A stretch of 64,000 nt of DNA. Origin: JAUIET01 sp039111475 (GTDB lineage: Bacteria; Pseudomonadota; Gammaproteobacteria; Pseudomonadales; JAUIET01). Where the stretch lies: the NCBI GenBank assembly GCA_039111475.1, contig JBCCIP010000016.1, positions 1 through 64,000 of the forward strand. The letters are read 5' to 3'. A model generated the notes under the pieces. The model worked only from the letters and a program-made list of their open reading frames with translations, was not told the origin of the DNA and searched no databases. Positions 43,067 to 51,878 of this stretch are shown here, in pieces. How positions within the stretch are numbered: position 1 is the stretch's first letter; each line of letters starts with the position of its first letter. The translations under genes and the position numbers were made by a program.

Positions 43067-45337
43067 TCAGGCGGTTTCGGTCTGTTCGAATTCAAGCTTT
43101 AGCTTCTTGCCCTGCACAGTGATGTTCACAGTGCCACCATTGGCAGATAAATCACCAAACAACACGGCTTCAGCCAGTGGTTTCTTGATGTTTTCCTGAA
43201 TCACACGTGCCATTGGTCTGGCGCCCATGTTCTTGTCATAGCCTTCTGAAACCAACCAGCGACGAGCTTCATCATCCACTTCCAGGACGACTTTCTTCTC
43301 ATCCAGCTGTGTCTGCAGGTCGACAAGAAACTTGTCAACAACGGTCAGAATGACCTCTTCAGGCAGGTTATCAAATTGGATAATGCCATCCAGACGGTTC
43401 CTGAATTCAGGTGTGAACATGCGCTTGAGCGCCTCCATACCATCGGTGCTATGATCCTGCTGGGTAAAGCCTATTGAGCTGCGTGTAATGGACTCCGCTC
43501 CGGCATTGGTCGTCATGATCAATACAACGTTTCTGAAATCTGCTGGCCGGCCGTTATTGTCAGTTAACGTTCCATGATCCATTACTTGCAGAAGCAAGTT
43601 AAATACTTCCGGATGCGCTTTTTCGATTTCGTCCAGAAGCACCACACAATGCGGGTTTTTGGTGACAGCGTCTGTGAGCAAGCCGCCTTGATCAAAACCC
43701 ACATAGCCAGGAGGAGCACCAATCAGTCGAGAGACCGTGTGCCGCTCCATATATTCCGACATATCGAAACGCACCAGTTCCAAGCCCATAATCTTGGCCA
43801 ACTGCTGAGACACTTCTGTTTTGCCCACACCGGTTGGACCGGCGAACAAGAACGAGCCAATTGGTTTCTCAGGCGCGTTCAAGCCAGCTCTCGATAGCTT
43901 GATGGCCGTAGACAGCGCATCAATAGCCTTGTCTTGACCAAACACAACCATTTTCAGATTATCGCTCAGGCTGGACAGCGCCTTTTTGTCTGAACTTGAA
44001 ACACTCTTGGTTGGAATTCGGGCAATTTGAGCAACAATGGCTTCCACTTCATGCAAGCCAATTGTTTTCTTGCGCTTGCTCTCAGCTAACAGCTGCTGAT
44101 GGGCGCCGGCCTCGTCAATAACGTCAATTGCCTTATCCGGCAAAAACCGGTCATTAATATAGCGCTCGGCCAACTCAGCGGCGGCACGCAATGCCTTGTG
44201 CGTGTATTTAAGACCATGATGCTCTTCGAAGCGCGACTTCAGCCCCTTGAGAATTTCATAGGTTTCATCAACCGTTGGCTCAGGCACGTCAACTTTTTGG
44301 AAGCGACGCGTCAGTGCTCGATCTTTCTCGAATATGCCTCTGAATTCCTGAAATGTTGTGGAGCCAATGCACCGCAAATGGCCACTGGCAAGAATCGGTT
44401 TCAACAAATTCGACGCGTCCATCACGCCGCCGGAAGCGGCACCTGCGCCGATAATGGTGTGAATCTCGTCAATGAACAAGATGGCTTCATCTTGTTCTTT
44501 CAGCTCATTAAGCAAAGCCTTGAAGCGCTTTTCAAAATCACCGCGGTATTTGGTGCCTGCCAAAAGCGCGCCGAGGTCCAATGAATAAACGACATTCTCA
44601 TTTAACACATCAGGGACTTCACCATCAACAATCTGCTTAGCCAAGCCTTCAGCAATCGCGGTTTTACCCACACCCGACTCACCCACTAACAAGGGGTTGT
44701 TTTTTCGTCGCCGGGCCAATATTTGAGCAACCCGTTGTACTTCGTGGCTTCGCCCTACCAGCGGATCTATGCGACCAGCAATTGCTTCCTCATTGAGGTT
44801 AAGGGCGAATCGTTCGAGGCTGCTCTGCTGTTGCTCGCCACCGCCACTGAGGTCTTCTTCCTGGCCAGTTTCCTGCTCCATGCCAGATTCATTTTGGCCA
44901 GACACCTTGGAAATGCCGTGCGAAATATAATTAACAACATCGATTCTAGCAACACGCTGTTGCTTCAGGAAGTAAACGGCCTGACTTTCCTGCTCTGAGA
45001 AAATCGCCACCAGCACATTGGCACCAGATACTTCTTTTTTGCCAGATGATTGCACGTGAAAAACCGCCCGCTGAAGTACGCGTTGGAAACCCAAGGTTGG
45101 TTGGGTCTCTCGTTCCTCAGAATCATCGGGGATGATTGGGGTCGTTGAGTTTACAAAGTCATCCAGCTCTTCTCTTAGCCGTGACATGTCAACACCACAA
45201 GCAGTCAACACATCTGCCGCAACGCTGTTATCCAGCAATGCCAGCAATAGATGCTCAACCGTCATGAATTCATGACGCTTGGACCTGGCCTCTCTAAAGG
45301 CATCATTGAGTGTATTTTCCAGGTCTTTACTTAACAT
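43067..45337 (-). CDS. clpA: ATP-dependent Clp protease ATP-binding subunit ClpA
   Basis: The 756-residue AAA+ unfoldase has the N-domain (about residues 1-140) that binds ClpS, an acidic linker, and two ATPase modules with Walker A motifs VGESGVGKTAIAEG and AGPTGVGKTEVSQ. The IGF-type loop for ClpP contact appears in TRSSIGFTQQ. GAGG precedes the ATG, which is 20 bases after the clpS stop. It forms ClpAP with ClpP, encoded elsewhere. Confidence 0.96.
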   Translation of the reverse strand: MLSKDLENTLNDAFREARSKRHEFMTVEHLLLALLDNSVAADVLTACGVDMSRLREELDDFVNSTTPIIPDDSEERETQPTLGFQRVLQRAVFHVQSSGKKEVSGANVLVAIFSEQESQAVYFLKQQRVARIDVVNYISHGISKVSGQNESGMEQETGQEEDLSGGGEQQQSSLERFALNLNEEAIAGRIDPLVGRSHEVQRVAQILARRRKNNPLLVGESGVGKTAIAEGLAKQIVDGEVPDVLNENVVYSLDLGALLAGTKYRGDFEKRFKALLNELKEQDEAILFIDEIHTIIGAGAASGGVMDASNLLKPILASGHLRCIGSTTFQEFRGIFEKDRALTRRFQKVDVPEPTVDETYEILKGLKSRFEEHHGLKYTHKALRAAAELAERYINDRFLPDKAIDVIDEAGAHQQLLAESKRKKTIGLHEVEAIVAQIARIPTKSVSSSDKKALSSLSDNLKMVVFGQDKAIDALSTAIKLSRAGLNAPEKPIGSFLFAGPTGVGKTEVSQQLAKIMGLELVRFDMSEYMERHTVSRLIGAPPGYVGFDQGGLLTDAVTKNPHCVVLLDEIEKAHPEVFNLLLQVMDHGTLTDNNGRPADFRNVVLIMTTNAGAESITRSSIGFTQQDHSTDGMEALKRMFTPEFRNRLDGIIQFDNLPEEVILTVVDKFLVDLQTQLDEKKVVLEVDDEARRWLVSEGYDKNMGARPMARVIQENIKKPLAEAVLFGDLSANGGTVNITVQGKKLKLEFEQTETA

Positions 45338-45357
45338 CCAGATCTGCCTCTAACGTC

Positions 45358-45732
45358 TCAATCCTGGTCATCTGCCACCTCAATTTCACAGAGCAGCGGA
45401 TGCTCGTTCTCCCTGGCGTAATCGTTCACCAAGGCCGCTTTTGTCTCTGCGACATCCCGGGTAAACACCCCGCAGACCGCTTTGCCTTTGGTATGCACCA
45501 TTAGCATGATCTGGGTTGCCTCTTCCCGGCCGAAGTGGAAAAACCGCTCCAAAATATGAACGACAAACTCCATTGGCGTGTAGTCGTCATTCATTAGTAC
45601 CACCTTATATAAGGGTGGTTTCTTTAATGCGGGGCGAGCATCTTCGAGCAGCGTATCACTGTCGTAATCAAGCGCGTCGTCGTTGTCAGCTCCGTTACTT
45701 AACCTTAGCCGATCTTTATAAAGTTGACCCAT
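45358..45732 (-). CDS. clpS: ClpA adaptor protein ClpS
   Basis: The 124-residue adaptor recognises N-degrons and delivers them to ClpAP. The core from about residue 42 (YKVVLMNDDYTPMEFVVHILERFF, MLMVHTKGKAVCGVF) contains the Asn, Asp and His residues that line the N-degron pocket. The N-terminal extension is longer than in E. coli. It precedes clpA on the same strand and diverges from the cold-shock gene. Confidence 0.95.
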   Translation of the reverse strand: MGQLYKDRLRLSNGADNDDALDYDSDTLLEDARPALKKPPLYKVVLMNDDYTPMEFVVHILERFFHFGREEATQIMLMVHTKGKAVCGVFTRDVAETKAALVNDYARENEHPLLCEIEVADDQD

Positions 45733-45816
45733 CTGTAGAACTCTTTTTGGGACGAGAAGTTGAGAATGTTACCAGCGTCTCATTATACCGCCAGCAGCGA
45801 TATAGAAGACTATGAC

Positions 45817-45846
45817 TTGACGCGCACCCCTTGCATGTTAAACAAT
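45817..45846 (+). promoter_or_regulatory. Weak candidate promoter for the cold-shock gene
   Basis: TTGACG (45817-45822) and AACAAT (45841-45846) are separated by 18 bases in the 240-base gap between clpS and the cold-shock gene. The start point would leave a leader of about 120 bases, as is common for cold-shock genes. The -10 match is only four of six. Confidence 0.3.
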
Positions 45847-45972
45847 GTATGCTGAACACCTGTCAGGAAGATAAGCCTCTGATTCACAAACGATTTCAGC
45901 AGGCAGTTCAAACGAAGAAAAAAATAATGGCCTAACAAGTATTTAGGCAAACTTCTTAAAGGAAAAGATACC

Positions 45973-46260
45973 ATGCAGAAAGGTGTCGTAAAGTGGTTCA
46001 ATAACGCGAAAGGCTACGGCTTTATCTTGCCCGAAGACGATAATGGCGACATTTTCGCGCATTATTCCGCGATCGAAATGGAAGGCTACAAAACTCTGAA
46101 AGCAGGACAGCGGGTTAGCTTCGAGACTGAAGAGGGGCCAAAAGGTTTGCATGCGGTTAATATTCAGTCTGTAGATGAAAATTCGCAGCCTAAAGCCGCT
46201 ATGGAGTCTTCCCAAGATTCAGTTGTGCAGTCTGAGGATCAGCTTGAGGAGATGGCCTAG
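45973..46260 (+). CDS. cspD: Cold-shock domain protein, CspD-like
   Basis: The 95-residue protein has a cold-shock domain (residues 1-68) with RNA-binding motifs KGYGFI and DIFAHY, followed by an acidic tail of about 27 residues ending QSEDQLEEMA. CspD of E. coli binds single-stranded DNA and slows replication in stationary phase; its gene also lies divergently next to clpS. AAGGA lies upstream of the ATG. The name rests on position and length, since all Csp paralogues are alike. Confidence 0.85.
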   Translation: MQKGVVKWFNNAKGYGFILPEDDNGDIFAHYSAIEMEGYKTLKAGQRVSFETEEGPKGLHAVNIQSVDENSQPKAAMESSQDSVVQSEDQLEEMA

Positions 46261-46292
46261 CCAATCTCCCCTGTTACCCAGCAGGACCAATC

Positions 46293-47549
46293 CTAAGCCA
46301 TGTGCTGAATGACGGCGTCGCCAAATTCGGAACATTTGAGCAGCTTGGCGTTGTCCATCAAGCGCTCGAAATCGTAGGTCACGGTTTTCGCCATAATTGC
46401 GCCTTCCATTCCCGTGACGATCAAGTCTGCCGCCTCATTCCAGCCCATATGCCGCAGCATCATCTCAGCTGACAATATCAGTGAGCCTGGATTGACCTTG
46501 TCCTGTCCCGTGTACTTTGGCGCTGTGCCATGAGTTGCCTCAAATAAAGCCACTTCATCGCTTAGGTTGGCGCCAGGCGCAATGCCAATACCACCTACTT
46601 GGGCTGCCAAAGCATCAGACAAGTAATCACCATTAAGGTTCAGTGTTGCAATGACACTGTATTCATCAGGTCTGAGCAAAACTTGCTGTAGCATCGCATC
46701 GGCAATAACGTCCTTGATGATAATGTCATTGCCAGTTTTTGGATTCTTAAGCGTGCACCAAGGCCCACCGTCTAGCAATTGCGCGCCGAAATGATCCTGT
46801 GCTGTCTCATAGCCCCAGTCTTTGAAGGCACCTTCAGTGAACTTCATTATGTTGCCCTTATGCACAAGGGTCACTGATGGCAAATCCTGGTCTATTGCAT
46901 ACTGTATGGCTTTACGCACCAACCGCGTTGTACCTTCTTTTGAAACGGGTTTTACGCCAATGCCACAGTCGTTAGGAAAGCGAATCTTCTGCACGTCCAT
47001 CTCTTCACGGAAAAACTTAATCACTTTCTCAGCGTCTTCAGTACCGGCTTTCCATTCAATACCGGCATAGATGTCTTCCGAGTTTTCTCGGAAAATGACC
47101 ATGTTGGTTTTCTGGGGTTCTTTGACTGGCGATGGCACGCCCTCGAACCATTTAACCGGGCGTTGGCACACGTATAGGTCCATTTCCTGGCGCAATGCGA
47201 CATTCAAGGAACGGAAGCCACCGCCCACAGGTGTGGTCAAGGGGCCTTTTATGGCAACAACGTATTCGCGGATTGCATCCAGTGTCTCTTCCGGAAACCA
47301 GTCTCCTTCATACAGCTCGGCCGCTTTCTCGCCATTAAATACTTCCATCCAGACGATCTGCTTTGTGCCGTCATAAGCTTTGTTAACCGCTGCATCAACC
47401 ACTTTAAGCATAGGCGGTGTAATATCAATCCCAATGCCATCACCCTCGATATAGGGGATAATGGGCTTATCAGGCACATTCAATGACATGTCTGAATTAA
47501 CCGTTATTTTCTCGCCTTCCGTAGGGACTTTGATATGTTTGTACGCCAT
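46293..47549 (-). CDS. icd: NADP-dependent isocitrate dehydrogenase
   Basis: The 418-residue enzyme converts isocitrate to 2-oxoglutarate in the TCA cycle. It is of the E. coli type: GPLTTPVGGGFRSLNVALRQ contains the substrate-binding Ser that is the AceK phosphorylation site, and EGDGIGIDITP and DYLSDALAAQVGGIGIAPGAN are typical. GGAG lies six bases before the ATG. No AceK gene is in the window. Confidence 0.96.
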   Translation of the reverse strand: MAYKHIKVPTEGEKITVNSDMSLNVPDKPIIPYIEGDGIGIDITPPMLKVVDAAVNKAYDGTKQIVWMEVFNGEKAAELYEGDWFPEETLDAIREYVVAIKGPLTTPVGGGFRSLNVALRQEMDLYVCQRPVKWFEGVPSPVKEPQKTNMVIFRENSEDIYAGIEWKAGTEDAEKVIKFFREEMDVQKIRFPNDCGIGVKPVSKEGTTRLVRKAIQYAIDQDLPSVTLVHKGNIMKFTEGAFKDWGYETAQDHFGAQLLDGGPWCTLKNPKTGNDIIIKDVIADAMLQQVLLRPDEYSVIATLNLNGDYLSDALAAQVGGIGIAPGANLSDEVALFEATHGTAPKYTGQDKVNPGSLILSAEMMLRHMGWNEAADLIVTGMEGAIMAKTVTYDFERLMDNAKLLKCSEFGDAVIQHMA

Positions 47550-47634
47550 GCTCTACTCCGATATAAAAACTGTTGCTACTGCAAAAGTCAGGCATTGTAA
47601 CATTGTCTCGTCTACTTTTTTGGCAGGCATTTGC

Positions 47635-47646
47635 ACCTTGCAAGGT
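47635..47646 (+). promoter_or_regulatory. Palindrome covering the rluE ribosome binding site
   Basis: ACCTTGCAAGGT is a perfect 12-base palindrome. Its right half contains AAGG, the only ribosome-binding-like sequence before the rluE ATG at 47656. It could be an operator between the divergent icd and rluE genes or a dimerising RNA element. Confidence 0.35.
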
Positions 47647-47655
47647 TCTTAAGTG

Positions 47656-48222
47656 ATGGCCGTTGTGTACTCATTCAACAAACCATTTAGAGTTATATCG
47701 CAATTTACGCCCGATGCCGGCAAACAGTGTTTAAAAGACTTTATTAATGTACCCAACATCTATTGTGCCGGCCGACTGGACTACGATTCTGAAGGCTTAT
47801 TACTATTAACCGATGACGGTAAATTACAACATGAACTGAGTCATCCTAAATTTGGCACCAAAAAACATTACTGGGTACAAGTCGAAGGTACGCCAAGCAA
47901 GGAATCACTGGTTGCTCTGTTAAACGGTGTAATGCTTAAGGATGGTCCAGCCTTTGCTGTGGCCGCAAATCGCATAGACGAACCGAAGCTATGGCCGCGA
48001 GAGCCGCCGATCAGAGTTCGAAAACACATCCCAGATAGCTGGCTGGAAATAGTTATTAGCGAGGGGCGAAATCGCCAGGTCAGAAGGATGACCGCCAATA
48101 TTGGCCACCCGACACTTCGGCTTATTCGCCATCAAATTGGTCGCTTTACGCTGGCTGATCTGGCCCCCGGCGAACTCTCCCAGGAAACGATCGAAACCAA
48201 AATACCAGGTCAGGTGCCGTGA
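47656..48222 (+). CDS. rluE: 23S rRNA pseudouridine synthase RluE
   Basis: The 188-residue protein belongs to the RsuA/RluE type without an S4 domain. The catalytic Asp is in CAGRLDYDSEGLLLLTDDG near residues 36-54; GRNRQVRRMTANIGHPTLRLIR is the other signature. RluE modifies U2457 of 23S rRNA in E. coli. The ATG at 47656 directly follows a GTG that could also serve. It overlaps nudJ by four bases (GTGA). Confidence 0.93.
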   Translation: MAVVYSFNKPFRVISQFTPDAGKQCLKDFINVPNIYCAGRLDYDSEGLLLLTDDGKLQHELSHPKFGTKKHYWVQVEGTPSKESLVALLNGVMLKDGPAFAVAANRIDEPKLWPREPPIRVRKHIPDSWLEIVISEGRNRQVRRMTANIGHPTLRLIRHQIGRFTLADLAPGELSQETIETKIPGQVP

Positions 48223-48683
48223 ATCGTGCAAACGCACACCTGACGGTTGCTACAGTTGTTGAACGCGAGGGCCGTTTTCTGATGGTACGGGAGATTGCTA
48301 TGGGGCGGGAAGTAATCAATCAGCCGGCCGGCCACTGGGAGCCGGGCGAAACTCTGGAGCAAGCGGCGATTCGGGAAACTCTTGAAGAAACTGCGTGGCA
48401 TGTAGAGCTCACCGGTCTAATCGGAGTGTTTTTAGCGAGTAGCGCGCCAAGTGAACATTATTGCAGAGTTGCTTTTGCAGCGAAGGCGATCAACCATGAC
48501 AGAGTCGCAGCCATAGACGAAGATATTCTCGCGGCCGAGTGGATGAGCTTGGATGAATTGCATGCACAGCGTGATAAAATGCGCAGCGAACTGGTGCTGC
48601 AAACTCTGCAGGCCTGGTTGGATGGTCAGTGTTTTGACCTAAGTGCAGTGTCTTCGATGCCAATGGTTCTCACTAAGCCCTGA
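48219..48683 (+). CDS. nudJ: Nudix hydrolase, NudJ-like
   Basis: The 154-residue protein starts at GTG overlapping the rluE stop. The N-terminus HLTVATVVEREGRFLMVRE and the Nudix box GHWEPGETLEQAAIRETLEE are clear; the usual Gly near the end of the box is Ala here (EETAW), a mild departure. NudJ in E. coli hydrolyses HMP-PP and nucleotide di- and triphosphates. Position between rluE and mnmA matches E. coli and Pseudomonas. Confidence 0.9.
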   Translation: MNRANAHLTVATVVEREGRFLMVREIAMGREVINQPAGHWEPGETLEQAAIRETLEETAWHVELTGLIGVFLASSAPSEHYCRVAFAAKAINHDRVAAIDEDILAAEWMSLDELHAQRDKMRSELVLQTLQAWLDGQCFDLSAVSSMPMVLTKP

Positions 48684-48712
48684 ATCAGGCATAAGCGAAA
48701 GGAACAAATATC

Positions 48713-49840
48713 ATGGCTCATCAGGCGGCCAAGAGAGTTATTGTTGGTATGTCTGGCGGCGTGGATTCTTCTGTCGCTGCTTATTTGCTGTTGCAGCAAG
48801 GCTACGAGGTTGAAGGGCTGTTCATGAAGAACTGGAACGAAGACGACGGAACTGAATACTGCACGGCTATGACTGACCTGGCTGACGCTGCGCACGTTGC
48901 TCAGTCACTTGGCATCAAACTGCATACCGCGAATTTTGCCGCCGAGTATTGGGACAGAGTTTTCCAGCACTTTCTCTCCGAATATCGATTGGGAAGAACC
49001 CCGAATCCGGACATTTTGTGCAACAAGGAAATCAAGTTCAAAGCGTTTCTCGACCGCGCTCTTGAATTGGGTGCCGATGCTATTGCGACCGGTCACTACG
49101 CACGTATCGACGCTTCTGGTGGTGAGGCAAGGCTAATGAAAGGTCTGGATACGGGTAAAGACCAGAGTTACTTCCTGCATGCTGTTAGCGCACTGCAGTT
49201 ACGACATACGCTGTTCCCGTTGGGTGAATTGCAGAAACGTGAAGTCAGGGAAATCGCCGAGCGGCAAGGATTGATCACGCACGATAAAAAAGACAGCACA
49301 GGTATATGTTTTATTGGCGAACGCCGTTTTAAAGATTTTCTAATGCAGTACTTGCCTGCGCAAGAAGGTGATATTTGCACAGTAGAAGGCGAAAAAATTG
49401 GCCGACATTCCGGCTTAATGTTCCATACCATCGGCCAACGACAAGGCCTCGGCATAGGCGGGAAAAAAGGTCAACAGGAACTGGCATGGTATGTGGCGGC
49501 CAAAGACTTGCAGCACAACGTGTTGAAAGTTGTGCAAGGTAACGACCACCCCGCACTGTTTGCGCCTGCACTGGCGGTGGAGCAGCTTGAATGGGTAAGC
49601 GGTAAGCCACCGGTGGCCAATACGCCATTGCACACAAAAATTCGATATCGGCAGGCCGAACAGGCATGCTCCTTGCGTGCAGGTTCTGATGGCGGTGACT
49701 ACACCGTGCATTTCTCTGAGCCACAGCGTGCAATATCGCCTGGTCAATCTTGCGTGTTTTATTCAGGCGATTATTGCCTTGGTGGTGGGATTATACAGGC
49801 CGCGCTGCCAACTTCAGGCATGGAAGTGCAAAGCGCATGA
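48713..49840 (+). CDS. mnmA: tRNA-specific 2-thiouridylase
   Basis: The 375-residue enzyme thiolates U34 of Lys, Glu and Gln tRNAs. It has the PP-loop VGMSGGVDSSVAAYLL at residues 11-26, the catalytic cysteines in NPDILCNKEIKF and DSTGICFIGERRF, and TGHYAR. AAAGGA precedes the ATG. It overlaps hflD by four bases (ATGA). Confidence 0.97.
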   Translation: MAHQAAKRVIVGMSGGVDSSVAAYLLLQQGYEVEGLFMKNWNEDDGTEYCTAMTDLADAAHVAQSLGIKLHTANFAAEYWDRVFQHFLSEYRLGRTPNPDILCNKEIKFKAFLDRALELGADAIATGHYARIDASGGEARLMKGLDTGKDQSYFLHAVSALQLRHTLFPLGELQKREVREIAERQGLITHDKKDSTGICFIGERRFKDFLMQYLPAQEGDICTVEGEKIGRHSGLMFHTIGQRQGLGIGGKKGQQELAWYVAAKDLQHNVLKVVQGNDHPALFAPALAVEQLEWVSGKPPVANTPLHTKIRYRQAEQACSLRAGSDGGDYTVHFSEPQRAISPGQSCVFYSGDYCLGGGIIQAALPTSGMEVQSA

Positions 49841-50463
49841 GTGTTGGCGACCAAACAGTGTGCCTGGCTGCTTTAATGCAGCACTGCCAAATGGTGGATC
49901 AATTGGCGAACAGTGGCTCCGTAAATTATGACGAGCTTGGCGACTGCCTGCAGCAGCTTTTCATTACTGACCATGAGACGACGCTAGCAGCGTTTGGTAG
50001 TTTACAGAGCTTGCATCCCGGCCTGCAGCTATTGCAAAAGTTACTGGCGAGGAACAACGTCGAAAGCACTCAGAATCTTCTGCAATATGCAGTGTCTTTG
50101 TTGCATCTAGAACGCAAGCTCAGCCAAAACAAAGATATGCTGCAAATAATTCGCAACAGACTTGAACATGCTTCGTATCACCGTGACCACTTTAGCCCAG
50201 ATAATCACGGAGTCGCTGAACAAGTCGCCGGCATTTATCAAGACACGCTGAGTACGTTGAAGTATCGAATACACGTTAAAGGCAATATGCAGCATTTGCA
50301 GGACGAACATATCGCTAATTGCATCAGAGCACTGCTATTGTGCGCGGTCAGATCGGTCAGACTGTGGCGTTTATCTGGCGGCTCGCGACTGAATCTATTA
50401 TTGAAGCGAAGCCAGTATCAGCGTCAAGTAACGCATCTATTAAATTGGGACGACAATGAGTGA
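49837..50463 (+). CDS. hflD: High-frequency lysogenisation protein HflD homologue
   Basis: From the ATG at 49837 the 208-residue protein is helical with the usual HflD features LAALMQHCQMVDQLA near the start and LLQYAVSLLHLERKLSQNKDM near residue 85. In E. coli it binds phage lambda CII; its native role is unknown. Its neighbours mnmA and purB overlap it on both sides, as in many gammaproteobacteria. Confidence 0.92.
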   Translation: MSVGDQTVCLAALMQHCQMVDQLANSGSVNYDELGDCLQQLFITDHETTLAAFGSLQSLHPGLQLLQKLLARNNVESTQNLLQYAVSLLHLERKLSQNKDMLQIIRNRLEHASYHRDHFSPDNHGVAEQVAGIYQDTLSTLKYRIHVKGNMQHLQDEHIANCIRALLLCAVRSVRLWRLSGGSRLNLLLKRSQYQRQVTHLLNWDDNE

Positions 50464-51835
50464 ACTTGAACTTTCGGCATTAACAGCACTTTCGCCAGTA
50501 GACGGTAGATATGGCGGCAAAACTGCTGCTCTCAGGAGGGTGTTTAGTGAATATGGTCTTATCAGGGCACGAATCACTGTGGAAGTAGAGTGGCTAAAAG
50601 CGTTGGCTGCTGAGTCGGGCATTGCTGAACTACCGGTGCTTTCTGCTGCAGATATTGAATACCTTGATTCATTGGTTAATGAATTCAGCGTCGCTGATGC
50701 ACAGAGCATTAAAGAGACGGAAAGAACCACTAATCACGATGTAAAAGCCTGCGAGTACTTCCTAAAAGCAAAAATGTCTGAAATGCCAGCGCTTGCACCC
50801 CACCTTGAGTTTGTTCATTTTGCTTGTACCTCGGAGGACATTAACAACCTATCTCATGCGCTAATGCTAAAACAGGGGCGCGAGCAATTGCTGATTCCAG
50901 CAATGCAGAACGTTACTACGGCAATTACCGATCTGGCCCAGCAATACGCGGCGGTGCCAATGCTATCGAGAACACATGGGCAATCAGCAAGTCCAACAAC
51001 GGTGGGTAAAGAATTTGCAAACGTGGTGCATCGTCTGCAGCGACAAACAGCGCAGATTGCTGCATGCCCTATACTTGGCAAAATCAATGGTGCCGTGGGC
51101 AACTTCAACGCCCATGTCTCTAGTTACCCAGAGATTGATTGGCCGGCTCTTGCGCAGAAATTTGTGATCAGCCTTGGTATTGAATGTAATGACTACACCA
51201 CACAGATAGAGCCGCACGATTATATCGCTGAATTATTCTCAGGTATTAATCGCTTTAATACCATCTTGATTGATTTTAATCGGGATGTGTGGGGTTATAT
51301 TTCCATGGGTTACTTCAAGCAGAAGACCATCAAAGGTGAGATTGGCTCTTCAACAATGCCGCACAAAGTAAATCCAATTGATTTTGAAAACTCCGAGGGA
51401 AATCTCGGCCTTGCAAACGCCATAAATCAACATCTTGCAAATAAGCTGCCAGTGTCTCGCTGGCAGCGAGATTTAAGTGATTCTACAGTGCTGCGAAATT
51501 TAGGCGTTGGCATAGCACATTCATTGATTGCATACCAAAGTACGATAAAGGGTATTTCAAAGCTTGAGCTGGCTCCGGATGTTCTTAAACAAGACCTTAA
51601 CAACAGCTGGGAGGTGCTCGCTGAACCTCTGCAGACAATTATGCGACGTTACGGCGTCAGTAATCCATATGAGCGCCTTAAAGATCTCACCAGAGGACAG
51701 GCTGTTAATCAAGAAATACTGCAAGCTTTTGTTGATGGTCTGGATGTGCCCGAGGAAGCCAAGGAAATGATGCGAGAGCTCACACCGCATAATTACACCG
51801 GGCTTGCGGACAAACTGGCGCGATCAATTCCTTAG
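50456..51835 (+). CDS. purB: Adenylosuccinate lyase
   Basis: The 459-residue enzyme acts twice in purine synthesis, cleaving SAICAR and adenylosuccinate. It begins LSALTALSPVDGRYGGKTAALR and carries the fumarase-superfamily signature GSSTMPHKVNPIDFENSEGN with the catalytic Ser. TSEDINNLSHALML is also typical. It overlaps hflD by eight bases. Confidence 0.97.
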   Translation: MSELELSALTALSPVDGRYGGKTAALRRVFSEYGLIRARITVEVEWLKALAAESGIAELPVLSAADIEYLDSLVNEFSVADAQSIKETERTTNHDVKACEYFLKAKMSEMPALAPHLEFVHFACTSEDINNLSHALMLKQGREQLLIPAMQNVTTAITDLAQQYAAVPMLSRTHGQSASPTTVGKEFANVVHRLQRQTAQIAACPILGKINGAVGNFNAHVSSYPEIDWPALAQKFVISLGIECNDYTTQIEPHDYIAELFSGINRFNTILIDFNRDVWGYISMGYFKQKTIKGEIGSSTMPHKVNPIDFENSEGNLGLANAINQHLANKLPVSRWQRDLSDSTVLRNLGVGIAHSLIAYQSTIKGISKLELAPDVLKQDLNNSWEVLAEPLQTIMRRYGVSNPYERLKDLTRGQAVNQEILQAFVDGLDVPEEAKEMMRELTPHNYTGLADKLARSIP

Positions 51836-51878
51836 GTAGTCTCTGAACAAGTATGCGATACCTATGGCTCTCTAGACA

